A stretch of DNA of 43,705 bases from an uncultured Veillonellaceae bacterium (GCA_902801565.1 CADCIX010000015.1:1-43705), one strand, 5' to 3'. Shown: positions 32,938 through 41,294, numbered from the stretch's first letter. Made by a program: numbers and translations. The notes: generated from the sequence alone by a model not told the origin.

Positions 32938-34653
32938 ATGTGCCGGAAACGCAGGATGCCTGTGGGCGTGGAGGATTTCAAGAAGCTGGTGGAGCAGTGC
33001 TATTTCGTTGATAAGACGAGATTCATCCAGGAGCTTCTTGATACCCATGGAGACGTGACGCTCATCACACGCCCCCGCCGCTTCGGGAAAACGTTGACCC
33101 TCTCCATGCTGCAATACTTTTTCACACAGGAAAAGGCAGAGACAAACCGCGCCCTGTTCCATGGCCTTGCGATAGAACGCGCCGGGGAACACTACATGGC
33201 AGAGCAAGGGACGCGGCCCGTGATATTCTTTACGCTCAAGGATATCAAGATGAGAGATTGGGCCTCATGCATTGGCAAACTTCGGTACACCTTGGCGATG
33301 CTGTTTGAACAGTTCCATGATTTGGAGCAAAGCGACAGGCTTTCCGAAGGGCATCGGAAAAGATTTTCCGATTTCCTGCACGATCGTGTGGAGGCGGAGA
33401 TCTGGGAGAATTCCCTGCAGGTTCTTTGCCAATGCCTGGAAACGCACTTCGGGCAGAAAGTCCTTCTGCTCATCGACGAATACGATGCCCCCATCCAATG
33501 TGCCTGGGAGCACGGCTACTATGCAGAGGCCATCAGCTTTTTCCGAAACTTCTTCGGCGCGGCGCTCAAGACAAATCCCGCCCTTGATTTCGCTGTGATT
33601 ACGGGAGTTCTGCGCATTTCCAAGGAAAGCATCCTCAGCGCCTTGAACAATCTCAAGGTATCCAGCGTTCTCAAGGGAAATTATCCCGATGTGATGGGCT
33701 TCACCCAGGATGAGACCCGGACGATGGCATCAGACCTCGGCTATGAGGACAAACTGCCGGAACTGCGGGAATGGTACGATGGCTATAATTTTTCCGGAGT
33801 GGAGATTTATAACCCCTGGTCTGTCATCAACTACTTTGCCGATGGCTGCCATCCGCAGCCCTACTGGGCCAACACCTCCGGCAATGCGATTCTGGCAGAG
33901 ATGCTGGAACATGTCAGTGCAGAACAGGAAAAGGAACTCCATACTTTGCTGACCATGGGAACGATTGCAGCTCCCATCCGGGAGAACGTCATCTATGCCG
34001 ATATCCATGAGGACAGGAACGCCCTCTACATGATGCTGCTCACCACAGGCTATCTCAAGGCAGTTCCCTCCGATATGGACGGCACAGACTACTGCACCCT
34101 GCAAATCCCCAACCAGGAGGTGCGGAAGGTCTACGCGGATGAGATATTTTCCCGTCTGACCCGCACTGCCGCTGGGGGGAATCCCGCCCGCTTCTTCGAG
34201 TATCTGGTGACCGGGAATGTGGAGGATTTCGAGAAGGAGCTTTCGTATCTCCTGGAAACCATCGTGAGCTTCCACGACACGGCGAAAAACCCCGAAGCCT
34301 TCTATCATGGGTTCCTCAACGGCATGCTTGCCATCCTCTCGCCGAAGACTTACGAAATCCAATCCAACAAAGAATCCGGCTACGGACGCTTCGACATCGC
34401 CCTGTTCCCGAAACGCGCGGACCGGGCAGGGGTCCTCATGGAGTTCAAGGCGGCAGGCAGCCTGAAAACGCTGAACGCAAAGGCGAAGGCTGCCCTCGCG
34501 CAGATGGAATGCCGTGACTATACCGCCGAGTTCCGAAAGCGCGGCATCCACGAAGTATGGACATACGGCATCGCCTTTCGGGGAAAGAAAGTCAGGATCA
34601 TCGGAAAAAATATGGGCGAAAGCCAGCCAAAAAACAGCCCCATCAAGCCATGA
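32938..34653 (+). CDS. AAA-ATPase-like / PD-(D/E)XK nuclease family protein (copy 3)
   Basis: 571 residues; GGAGGAACTGCC precedes ATG 32938. Same family as 1-1137 and 4772-6451 but clearly diverged and on the other strand. P-loop-like RPRRFGKT (45-52), LLLIDEYDAPIQ (about 180), WYDGYNF (about 282), NTSGN (about 320). C-terminal nuclease domain with GYGRFDIALF and VLMEFKAA (E-x-K) at about 480-505. Reading ends inside the stem of a terminator, giving a short polar tail. It starts back to back with the DUF3791/DUF3990 cassette, so the area is an accessory island. Confidence 0.9.
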   Translation: MCRKRRMPVGVEDFKKLVEQCYFVDKTRFIQELLDTHGDVTLITRPRRFGKTLTLSMLQYFFTQEKAETNRALFHGLAIERAGEHYMAEQGTRPVIFFTLKDIKMRDWASCIGKLRYTLAMLFEQFHDLEQSDRLSEGHRKRFSDFLHDRVEAEIWENSLQVLCQCLETHFGQKVLLLIDEYDAPIQCAWEHGYYAEAISFFRNFFGAALKTNPALDFAVITGVLRISKESILSALNNLKVSSVLKGNYPDVMGFTQDETRTMASDLGYEDKLPELREWYDGYNFSGVEIYNPWSVINYFADGCHPQPYWANTSGNAILAEMLEHVSAEQEKELHTLLTMGTIAAPIRENVIYADIHEDRNALYMMLLTTGYLKAVPSDMDGTDYCTLQIPNQEVRKVYADEIFSRLTRTAAGGNPARFFEYLVTGNVEDFEKELSYLLETIVSFHDTAKNPEAFYHGFLNGMLAILSPKTYEIQSNKESGYGRFDIALFPKRADRAGVLMEFKAAGSLKTLNAKAKAALAQMECRDYTAEFRKRGIHEVWTYGIAFRGKKVRIIGKNMGESQPKNSPIKP

Positions 34654-34672
34654 ACTTGTTGGGGCTGTTTTT
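34630..34672. terminator. Shared terminator of copy 3 and pyk
   Basis: AAAAACAGCCCCA (34630-34642) / TGGGGCTGTTTTT (34660-34672), perfect 13-bp stem with the copy 3 stop codon in the loop; T-runs on both strands. Confidence 0.9.
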
Positions 34673-34710
34673 CAGCTTTCTTGTTAGAGGACTTCGTTCC
34701 CCCATAAAAA

Positions 34711-36123
34711 TCAGATGGTATAGACGCGGATGGAGTTCGTGTTGCCGTCCTCTGTCTTGATGCCGGAGGTGATGATCGTGCAGTCGCCCGGTTTCACATA
34801 GCCGTGGAGAATGGCAGCCTCCGCAGCCGCCACCGTCATCCCGGAATTGTTGTCCCAGTGCTTGCCCAGCATCGGGTACACACCCCAGCGCAAATTCAGC
34901 TGGCGCAGGACGCGCTCATCGGGGGTATATGCAAGAATCGCTGCCTTGGGACGGTACTTGGAAACCACTTCCGTCGTGAACCCCGACTCCGTCGGAGTGA
35001 TGATGGCAGCAGCACCCATCTCATAGGCCATCTGCACCGTGGCATGGGCAACGGCACGGGTGCGAGACTGCAGATGCTCCAGTCCCTGCTCCATGAAGAG
35101 GCTCCGATAGCTCAAGGAAGCCTCCATGCGCTGAGCAATGCGGCTCATGGTGGCAACGGCCTCCACCGGGTACTTGCCGCTGGCCGTCTCGCCGGAAAGC
35201 ATGATGGCATCCGTGCCGTCGAGGATCGCATTCCCCACATCGGAAACCTCCGCACGGGTCGGGCGCGGGTTGTCCGTCATGGACTCCAGCATCTGCGTCG
35301 CAACGATGACAGGCTTGCCCGCCTCATTGCACTTCTTGATGATTTCCTTCTGGATGAGGGGCACATCCTCCGCCGGAACCTCAACGCCGAGATCGCCACG
35401 GGCAACCATGATGCCATCGGAAACCTCAAGGATCTTGTCGAAATTCTTCACCCCTGCCAGATTCTCGATCTTCGGGATGATCTCCAGATGCCCGTCATGC
35501 TCCTCGATGAGCTTGCGAATGGCAAGCACATCCTCAGGGCGCTGGATGAAGGAAGCAGCCACGAAGTCCATCCCCTGCTCACAGCCAAAGATGATATCCT
35601 TCTCGTCCTGCTCGGAAATCGGCGGCAAGCCAAGGGAGATACCGGGAGCGGCAACGCGCTTCTTCGTGCTCATCTGGCCGCTGTTCTGGATGGTCGTCTC
35701 GATGTCCTTTCCATTGATGGCATCCACCTTCAGGGCAACAAGGCCATCGGAAAGGAGCAGGGTATCCCCCGGCTGCACCTCCGAATAGAGTCCCTTGTGG
35801 TTCACAGAAACATGGGTCTCGTCCCCCGGCTCGTCGGAATAGGTCAGGGTGAACTTGTTCCCCTTCTCCAGCATGACCTTGCCGTCCTTGAACTCGCCAA
35901 GGCGCATTTCCGGCCCCTTGGTGTCAAGGATCAGGGAAACCACCTTGCCCGCCTTCTTTGCAGCCTCCCGCACCATATTGATACGGGAAAGATGTTCCGC
36001 ATGGTTGCCATGGGAGAAATTGAACCGCGCGCAGTTCATGCCGTTTTCAATCATGGCCTCGATCACTCCGGGCTTTTCCGTGGCCGGTCCCTGCGTGCAA
36101 ATGATTTTCGTTTTCTTCAGCAT
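34711..36123 (-). CDS. pyk: Pyruvate kinase
   Basis: 470 residues from ATG 36123 (GAGG at 9 bases); longer frames start in the promoter. Makes pyruvate and ATP from phosphoenolpyruvate and ADP. Motifs: CTQGPATEKP, NCARFNFSHG, LDTKGPEMR, ASFIQRPEDV, IPKIENLAGV (catalytic Lys), GIMVARGDLGVEVP (metal Glu/Asp), DGTDAIMLSGETASG, and a C-terminal allosteric domain (ITPTESGFTTEVVSKYRP). No extra PEP-utiliser domain, unlike Bacillus. Single gene with its own promoter, divergent from nrdD. Confidence 0.97.
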   Translation of the reverse strand: MLKKTKIICTQGPATEKPGVIEAMIENGMNCARFNFSHGNHAEHLSRINMVREAAKKAGKVVSLILDTKGPEMRLGEFKDGKVMLEKGNKFTLTYSDEPGDETHVSVNHKGLYSEVQPGDTLLLSDGLVALKVDAINGKDIETTIQNSGQMSTKKRVAAPGISLGLPPISEQDEKDIIFGCEQGMDFVAASFIQRPEDVLAIRKLIEEHDGHLEIIPKIENLAGVKNFDKILEVSDGIMVARGDLGVEVPAEDVPLIQKEIIKKCNEAGKPVIVATQMLESMTDNPRPTRAEVSDVGNAILDGTDAIMLSGETASGKYPVEAVATMSRIAQRMEASLSYRSLFMEQGLEHLQSRTRAVAHATVQMAYEMGAAAIITPTESGFTTEVVSKYRPKAAILAYTPDERVLRQLNLRWGVYPMLGKHWDNNSGMTVAAAEAAILHGYVKPGDCTIITSGIKTEDGNTNSIRVYTI

Positions 36124-36189
36124 ATCAATAACCTCATTTCGTTCATTCAGCATTTCATTCATTGGTTTTTATTCAACAAACCTGCTTTT

Positions 36190-36218
36190 ATTCTACACGC
36201 TTTCCCTCAATAAGTAAA
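36190..36218 (-). promoter_or_regulatory. Promoter of pyk
   Basis: TTTACT (36213-36218), 17-base spacer, TAGAAT (36190-36195) on the minus strand. Confidence 0.65.
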
Positions 36219-36258
36219 GATTTGCCCGAAATGAGCCTGCAAAGGAGGAAAAAATCTC

Positions 36259-36286
36259 TTGACTAAAAACCCGTCTTTGATACAAT
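36259..36286 (+). promoter_or_regulatory. Promoter of nrdD
   Basis: TTGACT (36259-36264), 16-base spacer, TACAAT (36281-36286). The -10 lies inside the first NrdR box. Confidence 0.75.
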
Positions 36287-36295
36287 ATATTCTGT
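36280..36295 (+). promoter_or_regulatory. NrdR box 1
   Basis: ATACAATATATTCTGT, close to the NrdR consensus (ACAC-W-ATAT-A-T-W-GTGT), overlapping the -10. Its centre is 32 bases from box 2, about three helical turns, the usual NrdR arrangement. It should repress nrdD when dATP is plentiful. Confidence 0.75.
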
Positions 36296-36311
36296 TCCTA
36301 TAATTTCTAAA

Positions 36312-36327
36312 CCACAATATATAGTGT
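36312..36327 (+). promoter_or_regulatory. NrdR box 2
   Basis: CCACAATATATAGTGT, a near-perfect NrdR box, followed directly by AAGGAGGG. It pairs with box 1 at 36280-36295. Confidence 0.82.
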
Positions 36328-36337
36328 AAGGAGGGAT

Positions 36338-36373
36338 GGATATCCTCTGCCAATGATGTGCCGGAGGATATCC
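36338..36373 (+). promoter_or_regulatory. Leader hairpin between ribosome site and nrdD start
   Basis: GGATATCCTC (36338-36347) / GAGGATATCC (36364-36373), perfect 10-bp stem with a 16-base loop. It lies between AAGGAGGG (36328-36335) and ATG 36382. Folded, it would leave 10 bases between ribosome site and start; unfolded, 46. The 3' arm also hides a second GGAGGA. Confidence 0.65.
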
Positions 36374-36381
36374 CGCAATGC

Positions 36382-38640
36382 ATGAATCTCAAGACGGTCA
36401 CGAAGCGTTCCGGTTTCACGGTGGACTATGACCAGCGGAAAATCTACAACGCCATTGCCGGTGCCAATCAGGACAGCGCAGAGCAGATGAGCGATGCAGA
36501 CATCCAGGCGGTCACCCTTCAGGTGGAAAAGAATCTTTCCGAACGGGAGAATGTGACGGTCGAGGAAATCCAGGATGTGGTAGAGCATGAGATCATGAAG
36601 CATGGATTCTTCGACATTGCGAAGAAGTACATCCGCTACCGCCAGCGCCATGAGGAGCGGCGGAACGCCCAGAAGCATCTCATGGAATGCTACCGCGACA
36701 TCTTCTTTGCCGATGCGGTGGACTCCGACCTCAAGCGGGACAATGCAAACATCAACACCGACGCCTCCATGGGCATCATGCTCAAACTCGGCGCTGAGGG
36801 CGCGAAACACTTCGTGGACAACTACGTGCTGCCGGAGGCCTATGCCGCGGCTGACCAGCACAATTACATCCACATCCACGACAAGGATTTCAGCCTGATC
36901 ACCTTCAACTGCTGCCAGATTGACCTCCTGAAACTGTTCCATGGCGGATTTTCCACGGGGCACGGGTTCCTCAGAGAGCCGAACTCCATCCGCGCCTACG
37001 CCTCCCTGGCCTGCATTGCCATCCAGTCAAACCAGAACGATATGTTCGGCGGGCAGTCCATCAACTGCTTCGACTACGCCATGGCAGAGGGCGTTCGGAA
37101 ATCCTTCCATAAGGCGGTGGCAGACGAGGCCTTCAAGGCGATGGTCTATCGCTTCGGCAGCGAGGATTTTGCGGACAGGAAGGAATTCCACAAGAAATTC
37201 AAACCCTTCCTGGACATGGACGCCTGCAATTTCACAGAGAAGAAGGAAGACCCGCATCACGAAAAAGGCGTTGCGGCAATCCGGGCAGCACTGGAAAAAC
37301 TCCTGGATACCCTTGGGAAATCCATGGAGGATGCCCAAAAGGATGCGGAGCACATCTACAACCTCGCCTGCCAGGACGTGGCAGAGGAAACCCATCAGGC
37401 CATGGAAGCGCTGATCCACAACTTCAACACCCTCCATTCCCGTGCAGGGGCTCAGGTGCCCTTCAGCTCCATCAACTACGGCATGGACACCTCCCCGGAG
37501 GGAAGGCTTGTCACCAAGGAGGTCCTGAACGCCATCATGGCAGGACTGGGCAACGGGGAGACGCCGATCTTCCCCATTTCCGTGTTCCAGCTCAAGGACG
37601 GCGTGAATTACAACCCCGGGGACGCAAACTACGACCTCTTCCTCAGGGCATGCGAGGTCAGCGCGAAAAGGCTGTTCCCGAATTTCGTGAATCTCGATGC
37701 ACCCTACAACCTCCCCTATTACAAGCCGGGAGACTACAACAGCTACGTTGCCACCATGGGATGCCGCACCCGGGTCATGAGCAATGTCAACGGGCCGGAA
37801 GAATCCGGCAGCCGCGGCAATTTCTCCTTCGTGACCATCAACCTGCCGAAACTGGCGCTGGAGGCAAAGGGAGATCTGGAAGGGTTCTGGAAGCTCTTCG
37901 ACAAGTACATCGCGCTTTCCCATGACTATCTCCTGTTCCGTCTCCAGACCATTGCAGAAAAGCATGTCTATAACTACCCCTTCCTCATGGGCCAGGGTGT
38001 CTGGATGGACAGCGACAAACTGAAGCCCACGGACAAGATCCGGGAGGTTCTCAAGCATGCCTCCTATTCCATCGGCTTCTGCGGACTGGCGGAATGCTTG
38101 GTCGCCCTTATCGGAAAGCATCACGGGGAGAGTCCCGAGGCGCAGGAACTGGGGCTCAAAATCGTCGGCCATCTGCGGGAAATGCTGGATGATTACACGA
38201 AGAAGGAACACATGAACTGGACCTGCTTCGGCACTCCGGCAGAGAGCACGGCGGGACAGTTCCAGAAGGCGAACCGCAAGGAATTCGGCATCGTGCCCGG
38301 TGTCACGGACAGGGACTACATGACGAACAGCAGTCATGTTCCCGTCTACTACCCCATCAAGGCCATCGACAAGATCCGCATCGAGGCTCCCTATCATGCC
38401 CTGGAAAATGCAGGGCACATCGCCTATGTGGAGATGGACGGGGACCCGTCCCAGAACATCCAGGCCTTCGAGGCCATTGTCCGGGCCATGCACGACCACG
38501 GCATGGGATATTTCTCCATCAACCATCCCGTGGACAGAGATCCCGTCTGCGGCTACACAGGCATCATTGCCAACGAATGCCCCCACTGCCACCGCAAGGA
38601 AGTGGAAAGCGGCACGTTCATCGTGCCGAGAATGAGATAA
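36382..38640 (+). CDS. nrdD: Anaerobic (class III) ribonucleoside-triphosphate reductase, lacking a visible glycyl-radical loop
   Basis: 752 residues from ATG 36382; GTG 36358 would add 8. Makes deoxynucleotides without oxygen. ATP-cone about 1-90 (KRSGFTVDYDQRKIYNAI). Ten-stranded barrel with NCCQIDLLKLFHGGFSTG (first Cys pair), IAIQSNQNDMFGGQS, FSSINYG, and ATMGCRTRV (radical-loop Cys). GFCGLAEC and NWTCFGTPAEST follow. The C-terminus has a Zn-site start (VCGYTG, ECPHCHRKE) but stops 16 residues later with no R-x-x-G-Y glycyl-radical motif, which usually follows within about 40 residues. No nrdG activase gene is adjacent. NrdR boxes support the role. Confidence 0.93.
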   Translation: MNLKTVTKRSGFTVDYDQRKIYNAIAGANQDSAEQMSDADIQAVTLQVEKNLSERENVTVEEIQDVVEHEIMKHGFFDIAKKYIRYRQRHEERRNAQKHLMECYRDIFFADAVDSDLKRDNANINTDASMGIMLKLGAEGAKHFVDNYVLPEAYAAADQHNYIHIHDKDFSLITFNCCQIDLLKLFHGGFSTGHGFLREPNSIRAYASLACIAIQSNQNDMFGGQSINCFDYAMAEGVRKSFHKAVADEAFKAMVYRFGSEDFADRKEFHKKFKPFLDMDACNFTEKKEDPHHEKGVAAIRAALEKLLDTLGKSMEDAQKDAEHIYNLACQDVAEETHQAMEALIHNFNTLHSRAGAQVPFSSINYGMDTSPEGRLVTKEVLNAIMAGLGNGETPIFPISVFQLKDGVNYNPGDANYDLFLRACEVSAKRLFPNFVNLDAPYNLPYYKPGDYNSYVATMGCRTRVMSNVNGPEESGSRGNFSFVTINLPKLALEAKGDLEGFWKLFDKYIALSHDYLLFRLQTIAEKHVYNYPFLMGQGVWMDSDKLKPTDKIREVLKHASYSIGFCGLAECLVALIGKHHGESPEAQELGLKIVGHLREMLDDYTKKEHMNWTCFGTPAESTAGQFQKANRKEFGIVPGVTDRDYMTNSSHVPVYYPIKAIDKIRIEAPYHALENAGHIAYVEMDGDPSQNIQAFEAIVRAMHDHGMGYFSINHPVDRDPVCGYTGIIANECPHCHRKEVESGTFIVPRMR

Positions 38641-38668
38641 TTATTGTTCAGCACAAGGAGGCACTACC

Positions 38669-39049
38669 ATGAAAGTCATTCACACAGACAAGGCGCCCGC
38701 AGCAGTCGGGCCTTACAGCCAGGCAATCGCAGCAAACGGCATGCTCTATCTCTCGGGACAGATTGCCATCAATCCCTCAGAGGGAAAGATTGTCGCAAAG
38801 GATATCGAAGGACAGGCAGAGCAATGCTGCCGCAACGTGGAGGCCGTTCTTGCAGAGGCGGGCACGGACATGCAGGCCGTGGTCAAGACCACCTGCTTCC
38901 TGGCGGATATCAATGATTTCAAGGCCTTCAACGAAGTGTACGCAAAGCATTTCGTGAGCAAGCCCGCCAGGAGCTGTGTCGCAGCAGCGGCATTACCTGC
39001 GGGAGCCCTTTGCGAGATTGAGGCCCTGGCAGTTTTGGACGAAAAGTAA
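38669..39049 (+). CDS. ridA: RidA family enamine/imine deaminase
   Basis: 126 residues, full length. Cytosolic trimer that hydrolyses reactive 2-aminoacrylate-type enamines made by PLP enzymes. Motifs: GPYSQAI at 14-20, LYLSGQI about 26-32, ARSCVAAAALP with the substrate-binding R101, and CEIEALAV near the C-terminus with the conserved Glu. AAGGAGG at 7 bases. Only 28 bases after nrdD, so probably cotranscribed. Confidence 0.95.
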   Translation: MKVIHTDKAPAAVGPYSQAIAANGMLYLSGQIAINPSEGKIVAKDIEGQAEQCCRNVEAVLAEAGTDMQAVVKTTCFLADINDFKAFNEVYAKHFVSKPARSCVAAAALPAGALCEIEALAVLDEK

Positions 39050-39099
39050 TTTTTTTATAAATTTTTTTCATTTTTGAAGGAAAATCGGGAGAAAATATG

Positions 39100-39128
39100 T
39101 TTCCAGAACACCCGGAACATGGTATAAT
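39100..39128 (+). promoter_or_regulatory. Promoter of the small membrane protein gene
   Basis: TTTCCA (39100-39105), 17-base spacer, TATAAT (39123-39128). It argues against a start at ATG 39097, which is upstream of the predicted transcript. Confidence 0.65.
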
Positions 39129-39174
39129 CAAGGTGTGCGCTGGAAGAAAGGGAACACCGTCAAAAGGTTTCCCG

Positions 39175-39489
39175 ATGGATGTCTTTGGATGGGAGGCAGA
39201 CAAAAGAAAAATGGTCGTTGTCGAGTTGGTATTTGCCGGTCTTTTGATCTATGGCATTTTCTTGTCGGTTGGCAGGATTCGGAAGGATCTCCTGCAGCTG
39301 CGCCGCAAGCGCCTTCACGAGAAGCGCGTCAAGGCGATGCTGTCGGAATCGAATCCCTTCTTTGCCCGCCGCATCTGCCGTTGGATTGACCATCCGGAGA
39401 AGGATCCGGATCTTACGTGGGCTGTGCAGTGTGGGAAATATCCCTCCCTGCTGGTCTATCTCAAAAAAGCAGCAAATCAGAACAGGTAA
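39175..39489 (+). CDS. Small unrecognised membrane-anchored protein
   Basis: 104 residues from ATG 39175 (AAAGG at 7 bases); ATG 39211 is possible. One membrane span near the N-terminus (VVVELVFAGLLIYGIFLSVG) and then a strongly basic cytosolic part (RIRKDLLQLRRKRLHEKR), ending with WAVQCGKYPSLLVYLKKA. No family recognised. The positive-inside pattern predicts the C-terminus in the cytosol. Terminator directly after. Confidence 0.65.
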   Translation: MDVFGWEADKRKMVVVELVFAGLLIYGIFLSVGRIRKDLLQLRRKRLHEKRVKAMLSESNPFFARRICRWIDHPEKDPDLTWAVQCGKYPSLLVYLKKAANQNR

Positions 39490-39494
39490 TCATG

Positions 39495-39518
39495 GTCCCG
39501 GAGTTTCCGGGACTTTTG
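39495..39518 (+). terminator. Terminator after the small membrane protein gene
   Basis: GTCCCGGA-GTT-TCCGGGAC (39495-39513) then TTTTG. Confidence 0.85.
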
Positions 39519-39545
39519 TATCATTTGTATAAGGAGAGGACATCT

Positions 39546-40520
39546 ATGCTTTACCCGTTGAAGCTCACGGCTCCCCTGAAGGACTACCTCTGGGGTGGCA
39601 TGCGGCTGAAAGAGGAATACAACAAACAGACGAACCTGGAAAAGGTAGCGGAGAGCTGGGAGCTTTCCTGCCACAAGGATGGGCAGAGCGTCATACAGAA
39701 CGGACCGGAGGCGGGCAAGAGCCTTGACCAGTACCTGGACGAACAGGGAGATATCGTTCTTGGAAAGAATGCGGAGAAATTTCCCTATTTCCCGCTTCTC
39801 ATCAAGCTCATCGATGCAAAGGACAACCTCTCCGTGCAGGTGCATCCCGACAATGAATACGCCATGCGTGTGGAAGGGGAGTTCGGCAAAACCGAGATGT
39901 GGTACATCGTGGACTGCGAGCCGGGAGCAAGTCTGCTCTACGGCTTCAAGCAGGAGATCACCAAGAGCGAGTTTGCCCGCCGCATCGAGAACGACACGAT
40001 CCTTGAGGTCTGCAACCGAGTGCCCGTGAAGAAGGGGGATGTTTTCTTCATTGACTCCGGCACCCTCCATGCCATCGGCAAGGGAATCCTTCTCTGCGAG
40101 GTCCAGCAGAACTCCAACACCACCTACCGCATCTACGACTACGGCCGCGTGGGAAAGGACGGGAAACCTCGCCAGCTCCATGTGGAGAAGGCAAAGGACG
40201 TGACGAGACTGGCACCACCGACAAGGGGCACGAAGCCGGAATTGCATATGGACTTCTGGGCCGATGCGGAGGTTGACCTTCTGGCATCCTGCGAGTATTT
40301 CAAGGTATACCATTTCGACCTCAAGGGCAAGGCAGACCTCAAGGCAGGACCGGAGTCCTTCCAATCCATCACAGTGCTGTCCGGCGAACTGAGGCTCACG
40401 CCTGTCGGCGATGCCATAGATGCCATAGGGCTGGGAAAGGGCGAAACGGCATTCCTGCCAGCAGGAATGGGGAAATACAGCATCGAGGGCACTGCGGACT
40501 TCATTCTGGCCGAGGTTTGA
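39546..40520 (+). CDS. manA: Mannose-6-phosphate isomerase, class I (short type)
   Basis: 324 residues from ATG 39546 (AAGGAGAGG upstream). Zinc enzyme interconverting mannose-6-P and fructose-6-P. Motifs: LKDYLWGG, LLIKLIDAKDNLSVQVHPD (Zn His), GKTEMWYIVD (Zn Glu), FFIDSGTLHAIGKG (Zn His), QQNSNTTYRIYDYGR; a C-terminal cupin (about 235-324). Length fits the short Firmicute type. With the phosphohexomutase at 11153-12505 it opens the route to GDP-mannose. It appears to have its own transcription unit; no promoter is clear in the short gap. Confidence 0.96.
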   Translation: MLYPLKLTAPLKDYLWGGMRLKEEYNKQTNLEKVAESWELSCHKDGQSVIQNGPEAGKSLDQYLDEQGDIVLGKNAEKFPYFPLLIKLIDAKDNLSVQVHPDNEYAMRVEGEFGKTEMWYIVDCEPGASLLYGFKQEITKSEFARRIENDTILEVCNRVPVKKGDVFFIDSGTLHAIGKGILLCEVQQNSNTTYRIYDYGRVGKDGKPRQLHVEKAKDVTRLAPPTRGTKPELHMDFWADAEVDLLASCEYFKVYHFDLKGKADLKAGPESFQSITVLSGELRLTPVGDAIDAIGLGKGETAFLPAGMGKYSIEGTADFILAEV

Positions 40521-40559
40521 AGATGCAAAAATATTTCGGACTTTTTTCTCATTTTCCCG

Positions 40560-40588
40560 TTGAAAAAACCGGCTGAAAATTATATAAT
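40560..40588 (+). promoter_or_regulatory. Strong promoter of the repeat-protein gene
   Basis: TTGAAA (40560-40565), 17-base spacer, TATAAT (40583-40588) with AT-rich surroundings. Confidence 0.85.
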
Positions 40589-40607
40589 ATAGACAAAGGT
40601 ATCTGCC

Positions 40608-40629
40608 TAATTAAAAAGGATTTTAATTA
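40608..40629 (+). promoter_or_regulatory. AT-rich leader hairpin of the repeat-protein gene
   Basis: TAATTAAAA / TTTTAATTA, perfect 9-bp stem with a 4-base loop near the 5' end of the predicted transcript. It may stabilise the mRNA. Confidence 0.5.
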
Positions 40630-40654
40630 TGTTCAAGGGAAGAGGGGGAGAATT

Positions 40655-41248
40655 ATGAGCAACTTAGGAATCTCCGGCACGACTACGATGATGTCGTTCA
40701 GGCAGATCAATCAGCAGGTCGATCGGCTGGGACAGGATCTGACAACTGAAATTTCGGATCGGGCCGCATCTTATAGCCGTGTATCAAATTTCGGCACGGA
40801 AACGAAACTCGGTTCCAGCGATTTCCAGCGGGGCAATGCCAAGATTCTTCGCGAGGGAGAATCGGTGACGTCACACCACACGCAGATTGCCAAATCCTAC
40901 TATGATGTGTCGAATTTCGGCAATGAGACGAAAGGCGGCAGCAGCGAATTCCAGCAGAACAATGCCAGGATTGCGCGCGATGGGGAATCTGTGACCGCAC
41001 ACCACTCGCAGATTGCGAAGTCTTATTATGGTGTCTCGAATTTTGGTACAGAGACGAAGCTCGGCAGCAGCAATTTCCAAAAAAACAATGAGCGCATCAC
41101 CCAGGAGGGCGGGGCGAACACCGCAAGGAACATGCAGGCAGCCAAGTCTTATTATTCCGTGTCCAATTTCGGCAATGAGACAAAAGGCGGCAGTGACACT
41201 CTGCAGCAGATAAGCGCCCATATTACAAAAAAGGCATCTTCCATGTAG
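40655..41248 (+). CDS. Unrecognised 42-residue tandem-repeat protein
   Basis: 197 residues; GAGGGGG 6 bases before ATG. The head (1-42) is MSNLGISGTT plus an amphipathic helix (FRQINQQVDRLGQDLTTEI). Then repeats of 42 residues start at V43, V85, V127 and a partial one at V169: VSNFGxETKxGSSxFQxxNAxI then xEGESVTxHHxQIAKSYY. Units 1 and 3 have GTETKLGSS, and 2 and 4 have GNETKGGS, so the period is really 84. No signal peptide, no Cys, very hydrophilic. Strong own promoter and terminator suggest abundant expression. No family recognised; an intracellular structural or binding protein is possible. Confidence 0.85.
   Translation: MSNLGISGTTTMMSFRQINQQVDRLGQDLTTEISDRAASYSRVSNFGTETKLGSSDFQRGNAKILREGESVTSHHTQIAKSYYDVSNFGNETKGGSSEFQQNNARIARDGESVTAHHSQIAKSYYGVSNFGTETKLGSSNFQKNNERITQEGGANTARNMQAAKSYYSVSNFGNETKGGSDTLQQISAHITKKASSM
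40781..41245 (+). repeat. 126-bp tandem repeats within the repeat-protein gene
   Basis: Units 40781-40906, 40907-41032, 41033-41158 and a partial 41159-41245. Odd and even units resemble each other more than neighbours (LGS versus GGS), which points to duplication of a 252-bp pair. Confidence 0.85.
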
Positions 41249-41294
41249 GAACAATCTGCTTGGGCGGTCATACGGAATAATCTTATAAAAGGGT

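Noticed and set aside
39097..39174. Earlier start for the small membrane protein
   Set aside because: It lies upstream of the predicted transcription start given by TATAAT at 39123.
40781..41245. CRISPR-like periodicity
   Set aside because: The repeats are 126 bp, contiguous and in frame with one protein; there are no spacers.
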